62,420 nt of DNA from an uncultured cyanobacterium (GTDB lineage: Bacteria > Cyanobacteriota > Cyanobacteriia > PCC-6307 > Cyanobiaceae): the NCBI GenBank assembly GCA_903882285.1, contig CAIRWM010000004.1:1-62420 (forward strand). The letters are read 5' to 3'. Positions 8,901-18,909 of this stretch are shown here, in pieces (position 1 is the first letter of the stretch; each line of letters begins with the position of its first letter). Below the pieces are notes generated by a model. It ran no database searches. It worked only from the letters and a program-made list of their open reading frames with translations, and had not been told where the DNA came from. The position numbers and the translations under genes were made by a program.

Positions 8901-9626
8901 TCAGCGCTGCAGACCTTCGATCAGATCCCCCAGAGCCCGAAGATTGCTGCCCAGGCCCGACGCTGCGCCCCCCTGCAGCGCCTGCTCCTGCTCTTCGCCA
9001 TCCGGGCGGCGCTCGAAGCGCGCCACCGGCCGGAAGCCGTCGGCATCGAGGCGAAAGAGCTCCCATTCCCCCGGGTAAACCCGACGCAGGGCGCTGCCGG
9101 CCTGGGGGATCAGGGCATAGGCTGCCTGCCAGAGGGATAGAAAGCCACGCCGGCGCTGGCGGGCCACGCTGCCGATGCCCACCGCCGCATCCTCGAGGGC
9201 GGCATTGACCAGCACGGCAGGGCCTCGATGGTCGCTGCAGAGGGCCTCGACCTGGTCGTATTCCGCCTGGCTGGCACCCACCAGGAGCAGCACCCCATCG
9301 CTGGGTCCCTGCTCCTGCAGGCGGCGCTGGTCCGCGAAGCTGGCGATCCGCTCCGCTAACTCGGGCCGGTCGCGCCGGGCCAGGGCAGTCGCGCCCATAT
9401 CGGCGAACAGCAGCCGCAGCGGCACACCGGCCGCCACAAGAGCCTCGGCGAGGCGGAGCACCACCGGCAACAGCCGCAGCCCCTGGAAGCGCAACTCCAC
9501 AGTCCAGCGGCCCCCATCCCCATCGGCCAGGGCCTCCTGCAGGGCCACGAAGGCCTCCGCCTCGGCACCGTTCAGATCGGCGGGCAGCCGGTCAACGGCA
9601 TCAGCTGCAGGTTCAGGGGAGATCAT
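8901..9626 (-). CDS. DUF1995 family protein
   Basis: A 241-residue soluble protein resembling the DUF1995 family of cyanobacteria and plastids. Recognisable elements are the region ELRFQGLRLLPVVLRLAEAL, LRLLFADMGATALARRD, a GVLLLVGASQAEYDQVEAL segment, and the LSLWQAAYALIPQAGSALRRVYPGEWELF block close to the C-terminus. No catalytic motif is apparent. Some plastid members are linked to photosynthetic electron transport or protein-level control, but I cannot assign a role here. It lies 51 bp after the cysteine desulfurase on the same strand. Confidence 0.75.
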   Translation of the reverse strand: MISPEPAADAVDRLPADLNGAEAEAFVALQEALADGDGGRWTVELRFQGLRLLPVVLRLAEALVAAGVPLRLLFADMGATALARRDRPELAERIASFADQRRLQEQGPSDGVLLLVGASQAEYDQVEALCSDHRGPAVLVNAALEDAAVGIGSVARQRRRGFLSLWQAAYALIPQAGSALRRVYPGEWELFRLDADGFRPVARFERRPDGEEQEQALQGGAASGLGSNLRALGDLIEGLQR

Positions 9627-9677
9627 GGAGACGGCGGGTCAGGAAGGCGAACGGGGCAGGGGAGTGGCGGGCGGGGC

Positions 9678-10877
9678 TCAGCCCACCGGCTCGCCGGCCA
9701 TGACCCGCTGGCGGGCACGCTCCAGCGCCTCGGGCACGCCCTGCAGGTCGGTGGCGGTGAGCCAGGGACCGAGGCTGAGGCGCAGTCCGGTGGCCGCCTC
9801 GGTTTCGCCGAAGCCCATGGCGAGCAGGATCGGGCTGGGGGCGAGGCCGTAGGGATTGGCCCCGCGACCGCTGCTGCAGGCCGAGCCACTGCTGACCGCG
9901 TAGCCCTGCTGCCACATCGTCTGCACCAGGCGGCGACCGGAGAGGGGCCGACCACTGGGGGTGGCCATCAGCAGGCTGATGTGATGGGGCAGGCGGGGAG
10001 CCGCTGGCGACTGGAGCGGATCGGGACCGCTGAGCCGCACCCCCTCGAGCCGCAGCAGGCGCTCCAACAGGTCGTTGCGCAGCCCGGCGATCGGATCGAC
10101 GCCGCCATGGGCTGCCAGGCGCTCAGAGCAGAGCTCCAGGGCCCGGGCAAAGCCTGCCACCAGCGCCACCGGCTCGGTGCCGCCACGGCGACCCGACTCC
10201 TGGCCGCCACCGCCGATCAGGGGTGTGAGCTTCAGGCCCTCCCGCACCAGCAGGACCCCCACGCCACGGGGCCCCTGCAGCTTGTGGGAGGCGCAGCTGA
10301 GCAGATCCACCGGCAGCTCGGAGAAGGTCAGCGGCAGATGGCCCACCACCTGCACGGCATCGACGTGCAGCAGGACGTTGGCCTCGCGACAGAGACGGCC
10401 AATGGTGTCGATCGACTGCAGCGTGCCCACTTCGCTCTGGCCCCAGATCAGCGAGACCAGGCGTGTAGGGGGGGCCAGCAAGCGTTGCAGGGCAATGAGA
10501 TCGAGCAGCCCCTCGGAATCCACCGGAAGGCGCTCCAGCTCCCAGCCCCGCTGGCGCAGCTGCTCCGCGGCGGCGACGGTGGCCGGATGCTCCACCGCCG
10601 AGATCAGCAGACGACCGGGAGCCATGCCGCCGGTGGCGCCCAGCAGGGCGTTGTGAATGGCCTCACTGCCGCCGGAGCAGAGCAGGACCTGGCTGGGATC
10701 ACAGCCCAGCACGGAGGCGATGCTCTGGCGACCCCGTTCGAGCCGTTCGGCCGCCGCCAGGCCGAAGCCATGCGTGCTCGAGGGATTGGCCCAGGCCTCC
10801 TGGTACACGGCGGTCATGGCCGCTAGCACATCAGGAGACGGGGGCGTGGTGGCGCAGCTGTCGAGATAGATAGCCAT
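9678..10877 (-). CDS. Cysteine desulfurase, NifS/IscS-like
   Basis: A PLP-dependent class V aminotransferase-fold enzyme that releases sulfur from cysteine as a protein-bound persulfide for Fe-S clusters and thiocofactors. The 399 residues include the N-terminal MAIYLDSCATTPPSPDVLAA, the PLP lysine in SCASHKLQGPRGVGVL (about residue 200), the His-Asp pair LLHVDAVQVVGHL, and the mobile persulfide loop SSGSACSSGRG near residue 327. It starts 3 bp after dapF ends, so the two form a tight pair. The group I (IscS/NifS) layout fits better than the SufS layout, though the exact paralogue cannot be fixed by eye. Confidence 0.92.
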   Translation of the reverse strand: MAIYLDSCATTPPSPDVLAAMTAVYQEAWANPSSTHGFGLAAAERLERGRQSIASVLGCDPSQVLLCSGGSEAIHNALLGATGGMAPGRLLISAVEHPATVAAAEQLRQRGWELERLPVDSEGLLDLIALQRLLAPPTRLVSLIWGQSEVGTLQSIDTIGRLCREANVLLHVDAVQVVGHLPLTFSELPVDLLSCASHKLQGPRGVGVLLVREGLKLTPLIGGGGQESGRRGGTEPVALVAGFARALELCSERLAAHGGVDPIAGLRNDLLERLLRLEGVRLSGPDPLQSPAAPRLPHHISLLMATPSGRPLSGRRLVQTMWQQGYAVSSGSACSSGRGANPYGLAPSPILLAMGFGETEAATGLRLSLGPWLTATDLQGVPEALERARQRVMAGEPVG

Positions 10878-10880
10878 GGC

Positions 10881-12044
10881 TCAGCCTCCGGGGTTGCGGC
10901 CCAGCTCCCGCTCGAAGCGCTCGCGCGTGCGCGATTCGAGCGAGTTGGAGGCCATCGCCACCAGCTCATCGAGAGAACGGCCGCCGAGCAGGGCCTCGAC
11001 GCGCGCGCGGGCCTCCGCATTGGGGCAGGCCTCGGGCCGTACGCAGCCATGGACGCAAGCCGTGGCGCAATCGAGGCCGCCGCCACTCCCCTTGGCAGCA
11101 TCGGCGGCACCAGCGGCTGCCCCGTCAGCGCCCGCCCCTTCAGCGGCCGTGGTGGTGGCAGCGCCCGAGGCGACGCCATCGAGCGCAATCAAACCGGGCA
11201 CCAGCACCCCGTCGAACACCGCCTCGGCTGGACCGGTCATAAACAGGTGGTCGGACTCGGCACACCACGCGATCTCCAGGGAGCCCCCCGGCAGATCCAG
11301 ACGCGCGTGACGCCCGCACAGGCCGAGGCGGTGGCAGGCCACCAGGGTGGCGCAGGCGCCGGTGCCGCAGGCCAGGGTGGGGCCAGCACCCCGCTCCCAG
11401 ACCCGCATGACCAGATGCTCGGGATGCAGCACCTGAACGAAATGCACGTTGGTGCGGGCCGGGAAGGCCGGATGCACCTCGAGGGCCGCCCCCAGCCGCT
11501 CCAGCGCCACGGCCGCAACCTCCGCCACCGGGATCACTGCATGGGGGTTGCCCATACCGGCCGCCGCGACGGCGAAGCTCTCCCCCTCGACTTCAATCTG
11601 CCCCTGGGGCAGACCCGCCGGACCGATCGGCAGGGTGGTGGGTACGGCCTCGGGGTCCAGCAGGGGGGTGCCCATGTCGACGCGGATGCGGCCGTCGGCC
11701 TGCAGTTCCGGCACGATCCGCCCGGCGAGGGTCTCGATCTGCCAGGTGCGTCCCGGCGCGTCGCCGTCACTGTCCGCAAGGAAGCGGGCCAGGCAGCGGA
11801 TGCCATTGCCGCACATCTCCGGCTCCGTGCCGTCGGCGTTGAAGATGCGCATGCGCACCTCTCCGCCCTCCCGCGGCGGCAACGCCAGGATCAGTCCATC
11901 GCCGCCGACACCGAAGCGGCGGTCACAAAGACGCTGCACCGCAGCGGGTGTGAGCCCATAGGCCGTGTCGCCATCCTCAAGGCCACGACCATCGAGCAGA
12001 AGGAAATCGTTGCCTGCTCCCTGATATTTGCTGAACTGAAGCAC
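10881..12044 (-). CDS. dapF: Diaminopimelate epimerase with a C-terminal Cys tail
   Basis: DapF interconverts LL- and meso-diaminopimelate for lysine and peptidoglycan. The core begins VLQFSKYQGAGNDFLLLDGR from a GTG at 12044 and carries both active-site cysteines: PEMCGNGIRCLARFL and ACGTGACATLV. The much longer ORF in the track (to 13508) is read-through over leuS and hfq. The core ends near residue 280, the normal size, but the frame continues for about 105 residues: an Ala/Gly-rich linker and then a segment with C-x3-C-x3-C-x5-C (CATACVHGCVRPEAC) and a helical, charged end. I see no in-frame ATG or GTG within the linker, so a fusion is more likely than a separate gene. Confidence 0.93.
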   Translation of the reverse strand: MLQFSKYQGAGNDFLLLDGRGLEDGDTAYGLTPAAVQRLCDRRFGVGGDGLILALPPREGGEVRMRIFNADGTEPEMCGNGIRCLARFLADSDGDAPGRTWQIETLAGRIVPELQADGRIRVDMGTPLLDPEAVPTTLPIGPAGLPQGQIEVEGESFAVAAAGMGNPHAVIPVAEVAAVALERLGAALEVHPAFPARTNVHFVQVLHPEHLVMRVWERGAGPTLACGTGACATLVACHRLGLCGRHARLDLPGGSLEIAWCAESDHLFMTGPAEAVFDGVLVPGLIALDGVASGAATTTAAEGAGADGAAAGAADAAKGSGGGLDCATACVHGCVRPEACPNAEARARVEALLGGRSLDELVAMASNSLESRTRERFERELGRNPGG

Positions 12045-12123
12045 AATGATTTGGTGGGCCGTGCTCACTCCGATCTTATGCAGGCCTGATCCTCTTCCAT
12101 GCATGCCATGACAGCTCGTTGAC

Positions 12124-12363
12124 ATGCAGAGCTTCTTCGAAAGCCGGAGCCCACGGCTCGACACCAGTCTGCCGAGCGTGCGCCATTTCCAGGAGCTGAT
12201 CCGCAACCGCACGATGGTGAGCGTGCAGATGATTGGCGGGCAGGAGCTGGAAGGAACGCTGAAGTGGCAGGACAACCAGTTTCTGGCGCTGCGCCAGGAC
12301 ACCAGTCTTCCGCTGGTCCTGCTCAACCGCGAGGCCATAGCGGTGCTCCGGGCCCTGGTCTGA
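12124..12363 (+). CDS. hfq: Cyanobacterial Hfq-like Sm protein
   Basis: A 79-residue protein with the cyanobacterial Hfq pattern: TSLPSVRHFQELIRNRTMVS for helix 1 and the first strand, then IGGQELEGTLKWQDNQFLAL and LLNREAIAVLRAL for the Sm2-like part. Cyanobacterial Hfq diverges from enteric Hfq and lacks the canonical YKHA Sm2 motif; in Synechocystis it binds the pilus assembly ATPase rather than sRNA. This copy also lacks YKHA. It is divergent from dapF (79-bp gap) and followed by leuS after 80 bp. Confidence 0.85.
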   Translation: MQSFFESRSPRLDTSLPSVRHFQELIRNRTMVSVQMIGGQELEGTLKWQDNQFLALRQDTSLPLVLLNREAIAVLRALV

Positions 12364-12443
12364 TTGCTCCAGCCCGGGCAAGGGGCCGGCGGCCTCGGCG
12401 GGTGTGGCACGATCACGCCTGATCGCCCACCCTGAGCGAACCC

Positions 12444-15065
<2,622 letters not shown>

Positions 15066-15071
15066 GGGACT

Positions 15072-15093
15072 GCGCCGGTGCTCAGAGCGGCGC
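15072..15093. terminator. Hairpin between convergent leuS and pgi
   Basis: GCGCCG, a 10-nt loop, then CGGCGC lies in the 34-bp gap between the converging ends of leuS and pgi. There is no T tract, so it would be a weak or factor-assisted terminator. Confidence 0.35.
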
Positions 15094-15099
15094 CTGGGA

Positions 15100-16701
15100 T
15101 CAGGCCTTCGCTAGCCGCAGGCTGGCGGGCTGGCCCCAGTCGCCGCTGCAGCGGTAGCCGCGGTCGTTAGCGCAGAGGTGGCGCAGGATCCAGAAGAGCG
15201 GTTCAGGGCTGGCCAGATCGAGCTCCTGCTGCAGAGCTGCCAGATCCCGCTCGCGTCCATCGGCCAACACCGCTTCCAGGCGGTTTTGCAGGGCCAGGAT
15301 CTCGGCGGCGGCCTTCTTGCCGGCCTCCACTCCGGGCTGGTGATAGGCGTTGACATTCACCAGTTCGCCGTAGAGCCCCACCGCACGCTCAAACAAGGCC
15401 ACCAGGGCACCAAGGGCCCGCTCATCGAAGTGCCGCAAGGTGATCGTCAGGCTCTGACGGCCACCATCGGTGAGGGCACTGCGGGTGCCCTGCAGAAAGC
15501 CCTCGAGGAAATCGGCCGGTTGCTCACCCTCGATAGCAGGGATGTCGGCGGCCTCATCGAGAGCCTCGATGAAGGTGACGAAAAAGTTGTCGAGGCCGTC
15601 GCGCAGTTGCTGCACATAGGCGTGCTGGTCGGTGGAGCCCTTATTGCCGTAGACGGCCAGACCCTGATGCACCACCTGGCCCTGGCGATCCAGTGCCTTG
15701 CCGAGGGACTCCATCACCAGCTGCTGCAGGTAGCGGCTGAAGACCTCAAGGCGGTCCCGATAGGGCAACACGACCATGTCACGCCGCCCGGCTCCGCCAC
15801 CAGCCGCATACCAGGCGGCGGCCAGCAGGGCGGCCGGGTTGGCGCGCAGCTCGGGCCGGCGGGTGAGATCATCCATCGCCGCCGCCCCCGCCAGGAAGGC
15901 ACGGATGTCGCAGCCGATCAGCACACCGGGCAGCAGGCCAACGGCGCTGGTGATGCTGGTGCGCCCTCCTACCCAGTCGAACATGTCAAAACGGCGCAAC
16001 CAGCCCTCGGCCTCGGCCTGACGATCCAGGCGACTGCAGGCCATCGTCACGGCCACGGCCTGGGCAGACCACGTGCCCCCGGCCGCCTCAAGCCGCCGCC
16101 TCGCCTGCTGCATGCCCAGGTGCGGTTCAGGTGTGCCCCCCGATTTACTGACCACGACCACGAGGGTGGTGCGCAGCCGCTCCCCCAGGCCGGCGAGGCT
16201 ACGGCTCAGCCCCTGGGTATCGACGTTGTCGATGAAGTGAAATGGCAGGCCCACCCCATGGCGCTGCAGGGCGCGGATCATCAGCAACGGGCCCAGGCCG
16301 GAGCCACCGATGCCGATCCAAAGCACGTCGCTGAACGGCTGGCCGCCTGGGCTGGTCAGGCGGCCGGCCAGCACCTCGCGTCCGAAGGCATCCAGGTGAT
16401 CGACTTCATGGCGGATGTGGTCGGCCGCGGCGGGATCGGGGGCCCGTTCGGGAGTCCGCAGCCAGTAATGCCCCACCTGGCGCTGTTCATCGGCGTTGGC
16501 GATGGCCCCGGCCTCCAAGGCCTCCATGGCACTGAAGGCGCGCTCGAAGGCGGGGGTGAGCTGGTCGAGATCGGCTTGGGCCAGGCCCATGCGGCTGATG
16601 TCGAGCCAGAAGCCGAGATCGTCGTCGTACCAGAGAAGGTCGGAAAAGCGGGCCCAGAGGCTGGCTGGATCGTGGCCGTCTAGAGGCGGAAGCGAAGGCA
16701 T
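15100..16701 (-). CDS. pgi: Glucose-6-phosphate isomerase
   Basis: Pgi interconverts glucose 6-phosphate and fructose 6-phosphate, linking glycogen, glycolysis and the pentose-phosphate routes. It is 533 residues long, as expected for the cyanobacterial type. Signatures include the substrate-binding IGIGGSGLGPLLMIRAL, VVVSKSGGTPEPHLGM, WVGGRTSITSAVGLLPG, and STDQHAYVQQLRDGLDNFFV towards the C-terminal part. I placed the start at the ATG at 16701 (MPSLPPLDGHDPASLW), where similarity begins; the ORF-track extension upstream looks non-coding. It is convergent with leuS and divergent from the transglycosylase-like gene. Confidence 0.96.
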   Translation of the reverse strand: MPSLPPLDGHDPASLWARFSDLLWYDDDLGFWLDISRMGLAQADLDQLTPAFERAFSAMEALEAGAIANADEQRQVGHYWLRTPERAPDPAAADHIRHEVDHLDAFGREVLAGRLTSPGGQPFSDVLWIGIGGSGLGPLLMIRALQRHGVGLPFHFIDNVDTQGLSRSLAGLGERLRTTLVVVVSKSGGTPEPHLGMQQARRRLEAAGGTWSAQAVAVTMACSRLDRQAEAEGWLRRFDMFDWVGGRTSITSAVGLLPGVLIGCDIRAFLAGAAAMDDLTRRPELRANPAALLAAAWYAAGGGAGRRDMVVLPYRDRLEVFSRYLQQLVMESLGKALDRQGQVVHQGLAVYGNKGSTDQHAYVQQLRDGLDNFFVTFIEALDEAADIPAIEGEQPADFLEGFLQGTRSALTDGGRQSLTITLRHFDERALGALVALFERAVGLYGELVNVNAYHQPGVEAGKKAAAEILALQNRLEAVLADGRERDLAALQQELDLASPEPLFWILRHLCANDRGYRCSGDWGQPASLRLAKA

Positions 16702-16847
16702 GACTCCTTTGAACGCCGGGTCCGGGCCAGCGAACCGTATCCAGGCCCCAGCCGTTCCGGCAAGGGATCCGCCGCAATGCAGGGGAAACGTTCGGAATCG
16801 CCATCGCCCTGCGGTGTGGACCAGAGCACAGACCGATCCAGGCGATC

Positions 16848-16874
16848 TGGACAGGGGCAAATTCGTCCTAAAAT
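16848..16874 (+). promoter_or_regulatory. Possible sigma70-type promoter
   Basis: TGGACA (16848-16853) and TAAAAT (16869-16874) resemble -35 and -10 boxes, with a 15-bp spacer that is shorter than ideal. They point towards the transglycosylase-like gene. The -10 box overlaps the palindrome at 16872-16888. If this promoter is real, the GTG at 16875 cannot be the start codon. Confidence 0.4.
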
Positions 16875-16888
16875 GTGAAGATCACATT
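16872..16888. promoter_or_regulatory. Perfect 17-bp palindrome, candidate operator
   Basis: AATGTGA-AGA-TCACATT is a perfect inverted repeat with 7-bp arms and a 3-bp centre, in an AT-rich patch of an otherwise GC-rich region. The arms contain TGTGA and TCACA, the half-sites of CRP-family regulators, but their spacing is 3 bp instead of the usual 6. Its overlap with a possible -10 box would suit repression. The regulator is unknown. Confidence 0.5.
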
Positions 16889-17990
16889 CATACAGAGCAG
16901 CACAGGTTTTTCAACTGAACCGACCTCCTCACCTAACAGTCCACCCAACTGCCAACAGAGCCGCACCTTGAGCCCCCGTCCGAGCTCTAATTCGAAGCAA
17001 TCACGGATTCCGTTGCGGGCTTTCTCAAATTTTTTGCGCCTTGGTGGTCAGCCGTCAGCCTCAAAGCGACGCGCCACCCGATCCGCCCTGCTGACTCGTC
17101 TGGGTCAGGCGCTGCGACCGCACCCCCACCAGGCGAGCGCTGGCCGTGCCGGTGTCTGGTCTAATGCCCTGCCCCTGCTCGCCATCACGCTCCTGGGCCT
17201 GCCGCTGACAGCGGTGGTCAAGGAGGCGATGTCGCTAGCACTGCGCGCCGAGCGCCCGGCCGTGATCTTTAGCGATCCCACCCTGATCGGCAGCCTCTCC
17301 AGCAATGGCTCCGATCCGCGCGGTTCCGTGAGCGAGGGACAGCGTCCCGACCCGCTCGACTTCACCGCAGAGGAGCTGCGCGACCTCAACCGCCGCTTCG
17401 GCGTGCATGGCCCCCAGCCCAGGATCGCCCAGCTGTTCACCGAAGGGCTGGACAACCTCCGCCCCCTGAGGGCCCACACTCTCACCCGCATTGAAGAGCT
17501 GCGCCCGGTGATTCTGGCCGAGAGCCAACGCCACACCATCAACCCGATGCTCGTGGCGGCCGTGCTGTTTGATGAACTCCAGCATGCCAAGCCCGGCGAG
17601 GACACACCGATCGCTGCCCAGTCCGGTCTGTTCAGCACCCATGGCCCCGCCCAGCTGAGTCTGGGCGAGATGCAGAAGCAGGGTCTGCTGCCCGCCGAGG
17701 CCAGCCCGGCCCAGATCCAGCAGGCGCGGCTGCAGCTGCTCGACCCCAATGGCAATGTCAAGGTGCTGGTGGGCAAATTCGCGCGGCTGAGGCTGGCCCT
17801 CGGACTGCCAGGCAATCGCATTCTCTCGGCAAGTGGCTCCCCCCGGGACGCCAAAGCCCTCGCCACCCTGGCCTATCTGCACAACGGCAAGCTCGACTAT
17901 CCCGGTCGTGTGTTGCGCTACATGCAGGATCCCGAACTCCACGCCGTCATCTACGGCAGCCGACGCCCCCAGACCAGCCCCCTGATTTAA
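16875..17990 (+). CDS. Membrane-anchored protein, lytic transglycosylase-like
   Basis: The supported coding part is roughly the last 300 codons. A transmembrane segment (ALPLLAITLLGLPLTAVVKE) precedes a domain with PVILAESQRHTINPMLVAAV, then HGPAQLSLGEMQKQGLL, an arrangement reminiscent of SLT-type transglycosylases and DUF1402-like proteins (Glu in the first block, a Gly-Pro-Ala-Gln-Leu block later). The start is uncertain: the GTG at 16875 lies within a likely promoter, and the first 70 codons are Ser/Pro/Arg-rich and look non-coding. A downstream start (for example a TTG before RLGGQPSASKRR) is more plausible. A cell-wall role is inferred, not demonstrated. Confidence 0.6.
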   Translation: MKITFIQSSTGFSTEPTSSPNSPPNCQQSRTLSPRPSSNSKQSRIPLRAFSNFLRLGGQPSASKRRATRSALLTRLGQALRPHPHQASAGRAGVWSNALPLLAITLLGLPLTAVVKEAMSLALRAERPAVIFSDPTLIGSLSSNGSDPRGSVSEGQRPDPLDFTAEELRDLNRRFGVHGPQPRIAQLFTEGLDNLRPLRAHTLTRIEELRPVILAESQRHTINPMLVAAVLFDELQHAKPGEDTPIAAQSGLFSTHGPAQLSLGEMQKQGLLPAEASPAQIQQARLQLLDPNGNVKVLVGKFARLRLALGLPGNRILSASGSPRDAKALATLAYLHNGKLDYPGRVLRYMQDPELHAVIYGSRRPQTSPLI

Positions 17991-18039
17991 ATCAATCGGT
18001 TGGCCAGAGGTCAGCCGTCCGTTCAGCTGCTAGCACGCC

Positions 18040-18909
18040 TCAGCAGTGCAGTCCCAGCGCCGCCAGGCGCGAACCGAGCTGGGTCCAGTCAAAGCTGCGC
18101 GGGTCAGCCCTCTCGCTACCGAGGTCGACATGGCGATGGGTGGTGATGTGACTGGCGGAAATGCGGTAGCGCCGCATCCAGTCGGCCAGCACCACGGCCA
18201 TGGCGTCGTACTGCTGCGTTGTGTAGCCACTGTGGCTCGGTGCCTCGTTCTCGCCATCGAGCGGTGTCTCCAGGCTGAGATGCAGGGCAAAGTTGTTGAT
18301 GGAGCCGCCCACCTTGGGATTGGTGACCACCCAGAGACCGTTGAAGGCGGAATTACCGGCGCCAAAGGCACGCTTAGCGGGATCAAGGACCTGCACCACC
18401 TCCCCCTTCTGGCCGATCAGGGTGTGGTAGCTCACCTGGTCCTCGTCGCGGGGATGGGGAGTGATGAAGGTATTAATGGCCGAATCGAGCCCGAAGACCG
18501 TCTCGTGCAGCACCACCACGCGGGGCGTCGGATCCACGCGGTTGCCGAAGGCGTCCTGCCGGAAGCGCTCACCGAAATTGCTTGGGTCGGTGGGAATACG
18601 TCTGGTCTCGCGCGGCAGCGTCTGCAAGAGGGCCATCAGGCGCCGACGCAGGCCCCAGTCCGCTGCCGGACAGGCGCGCTCCAGGGGCGATGACCAGGCG
18701 AGCGGAGCCGGTGGCATCGGTGCAGGGCGCCGGGGAGCCCCGGAGGGTGGGGCCTGGCGCACCTCCTCCAGCAGCTCCAGTAGGGAGGGACGACTGACGG
18801 CTGTGGCCTGGGAACCGAAGACATCGCGGGCCAGCCAGGCCAGCCCACCAACACTCAACACCCCGGCGGCGACGACCGAGAGCACCAGGGGGCGGACCTC
18901 GGCTCTCAT
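18040..18909 (-). CDS. N-acetylmuramoyl-L-alanine amidase (Amidase_2)
   Basis: A 289-residue exported enzyme expected to cleave the bond between MurNAc and L-Ala of the stem peptide. An N-terminal membrane or signal segment (PLVLSVVAAGVLSVGGLAW) is followed by a Pro-rich spacer and the Amidase_2 domain: the first zinc His in VVVLHETVFGLDSAI (about residue 145), QVSYHTLIGQKGEVVQVLD, and the second metal site in HITTHRHVDLGSERADPRSF near the C-terminus. The ATG overlaps the M61 protease stop by 4 bp, so the two are probably translationally coupled. Confidence 0.88.
   Translation of the reverse strand: MRAEVRPLVLSVVAAGVLSVGGLAWLARDVFGSQATAVSRPSLLELLEEVRQAPPSGAPRRPAPMPPAPLAWSSPLERACPAADWGLRRRLMALLQTLPRETRRIPTDPSNFGERFRQDAFGNRVDPTPRVVVLHETVFGLDSAINTFITPHPRDEDQVSYHTLIGQKGEVVQVLDPAKRAFGAGNSAFNGLWVVTNPKVGGSINNFALHLSLETPLDGENEAPSHSGYTTQQYDAMAVVLADWMRRYRISASHITTHRHVDLGSERADPRSFDWTQLGSRLAALGLHC

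Noticed and set aside
11060-11205. Separate small gene for the DapF cysteine tail
   Set aside because: No in-frame ATG or GTG was found in the linker region, so a fused product is the simpler reading.
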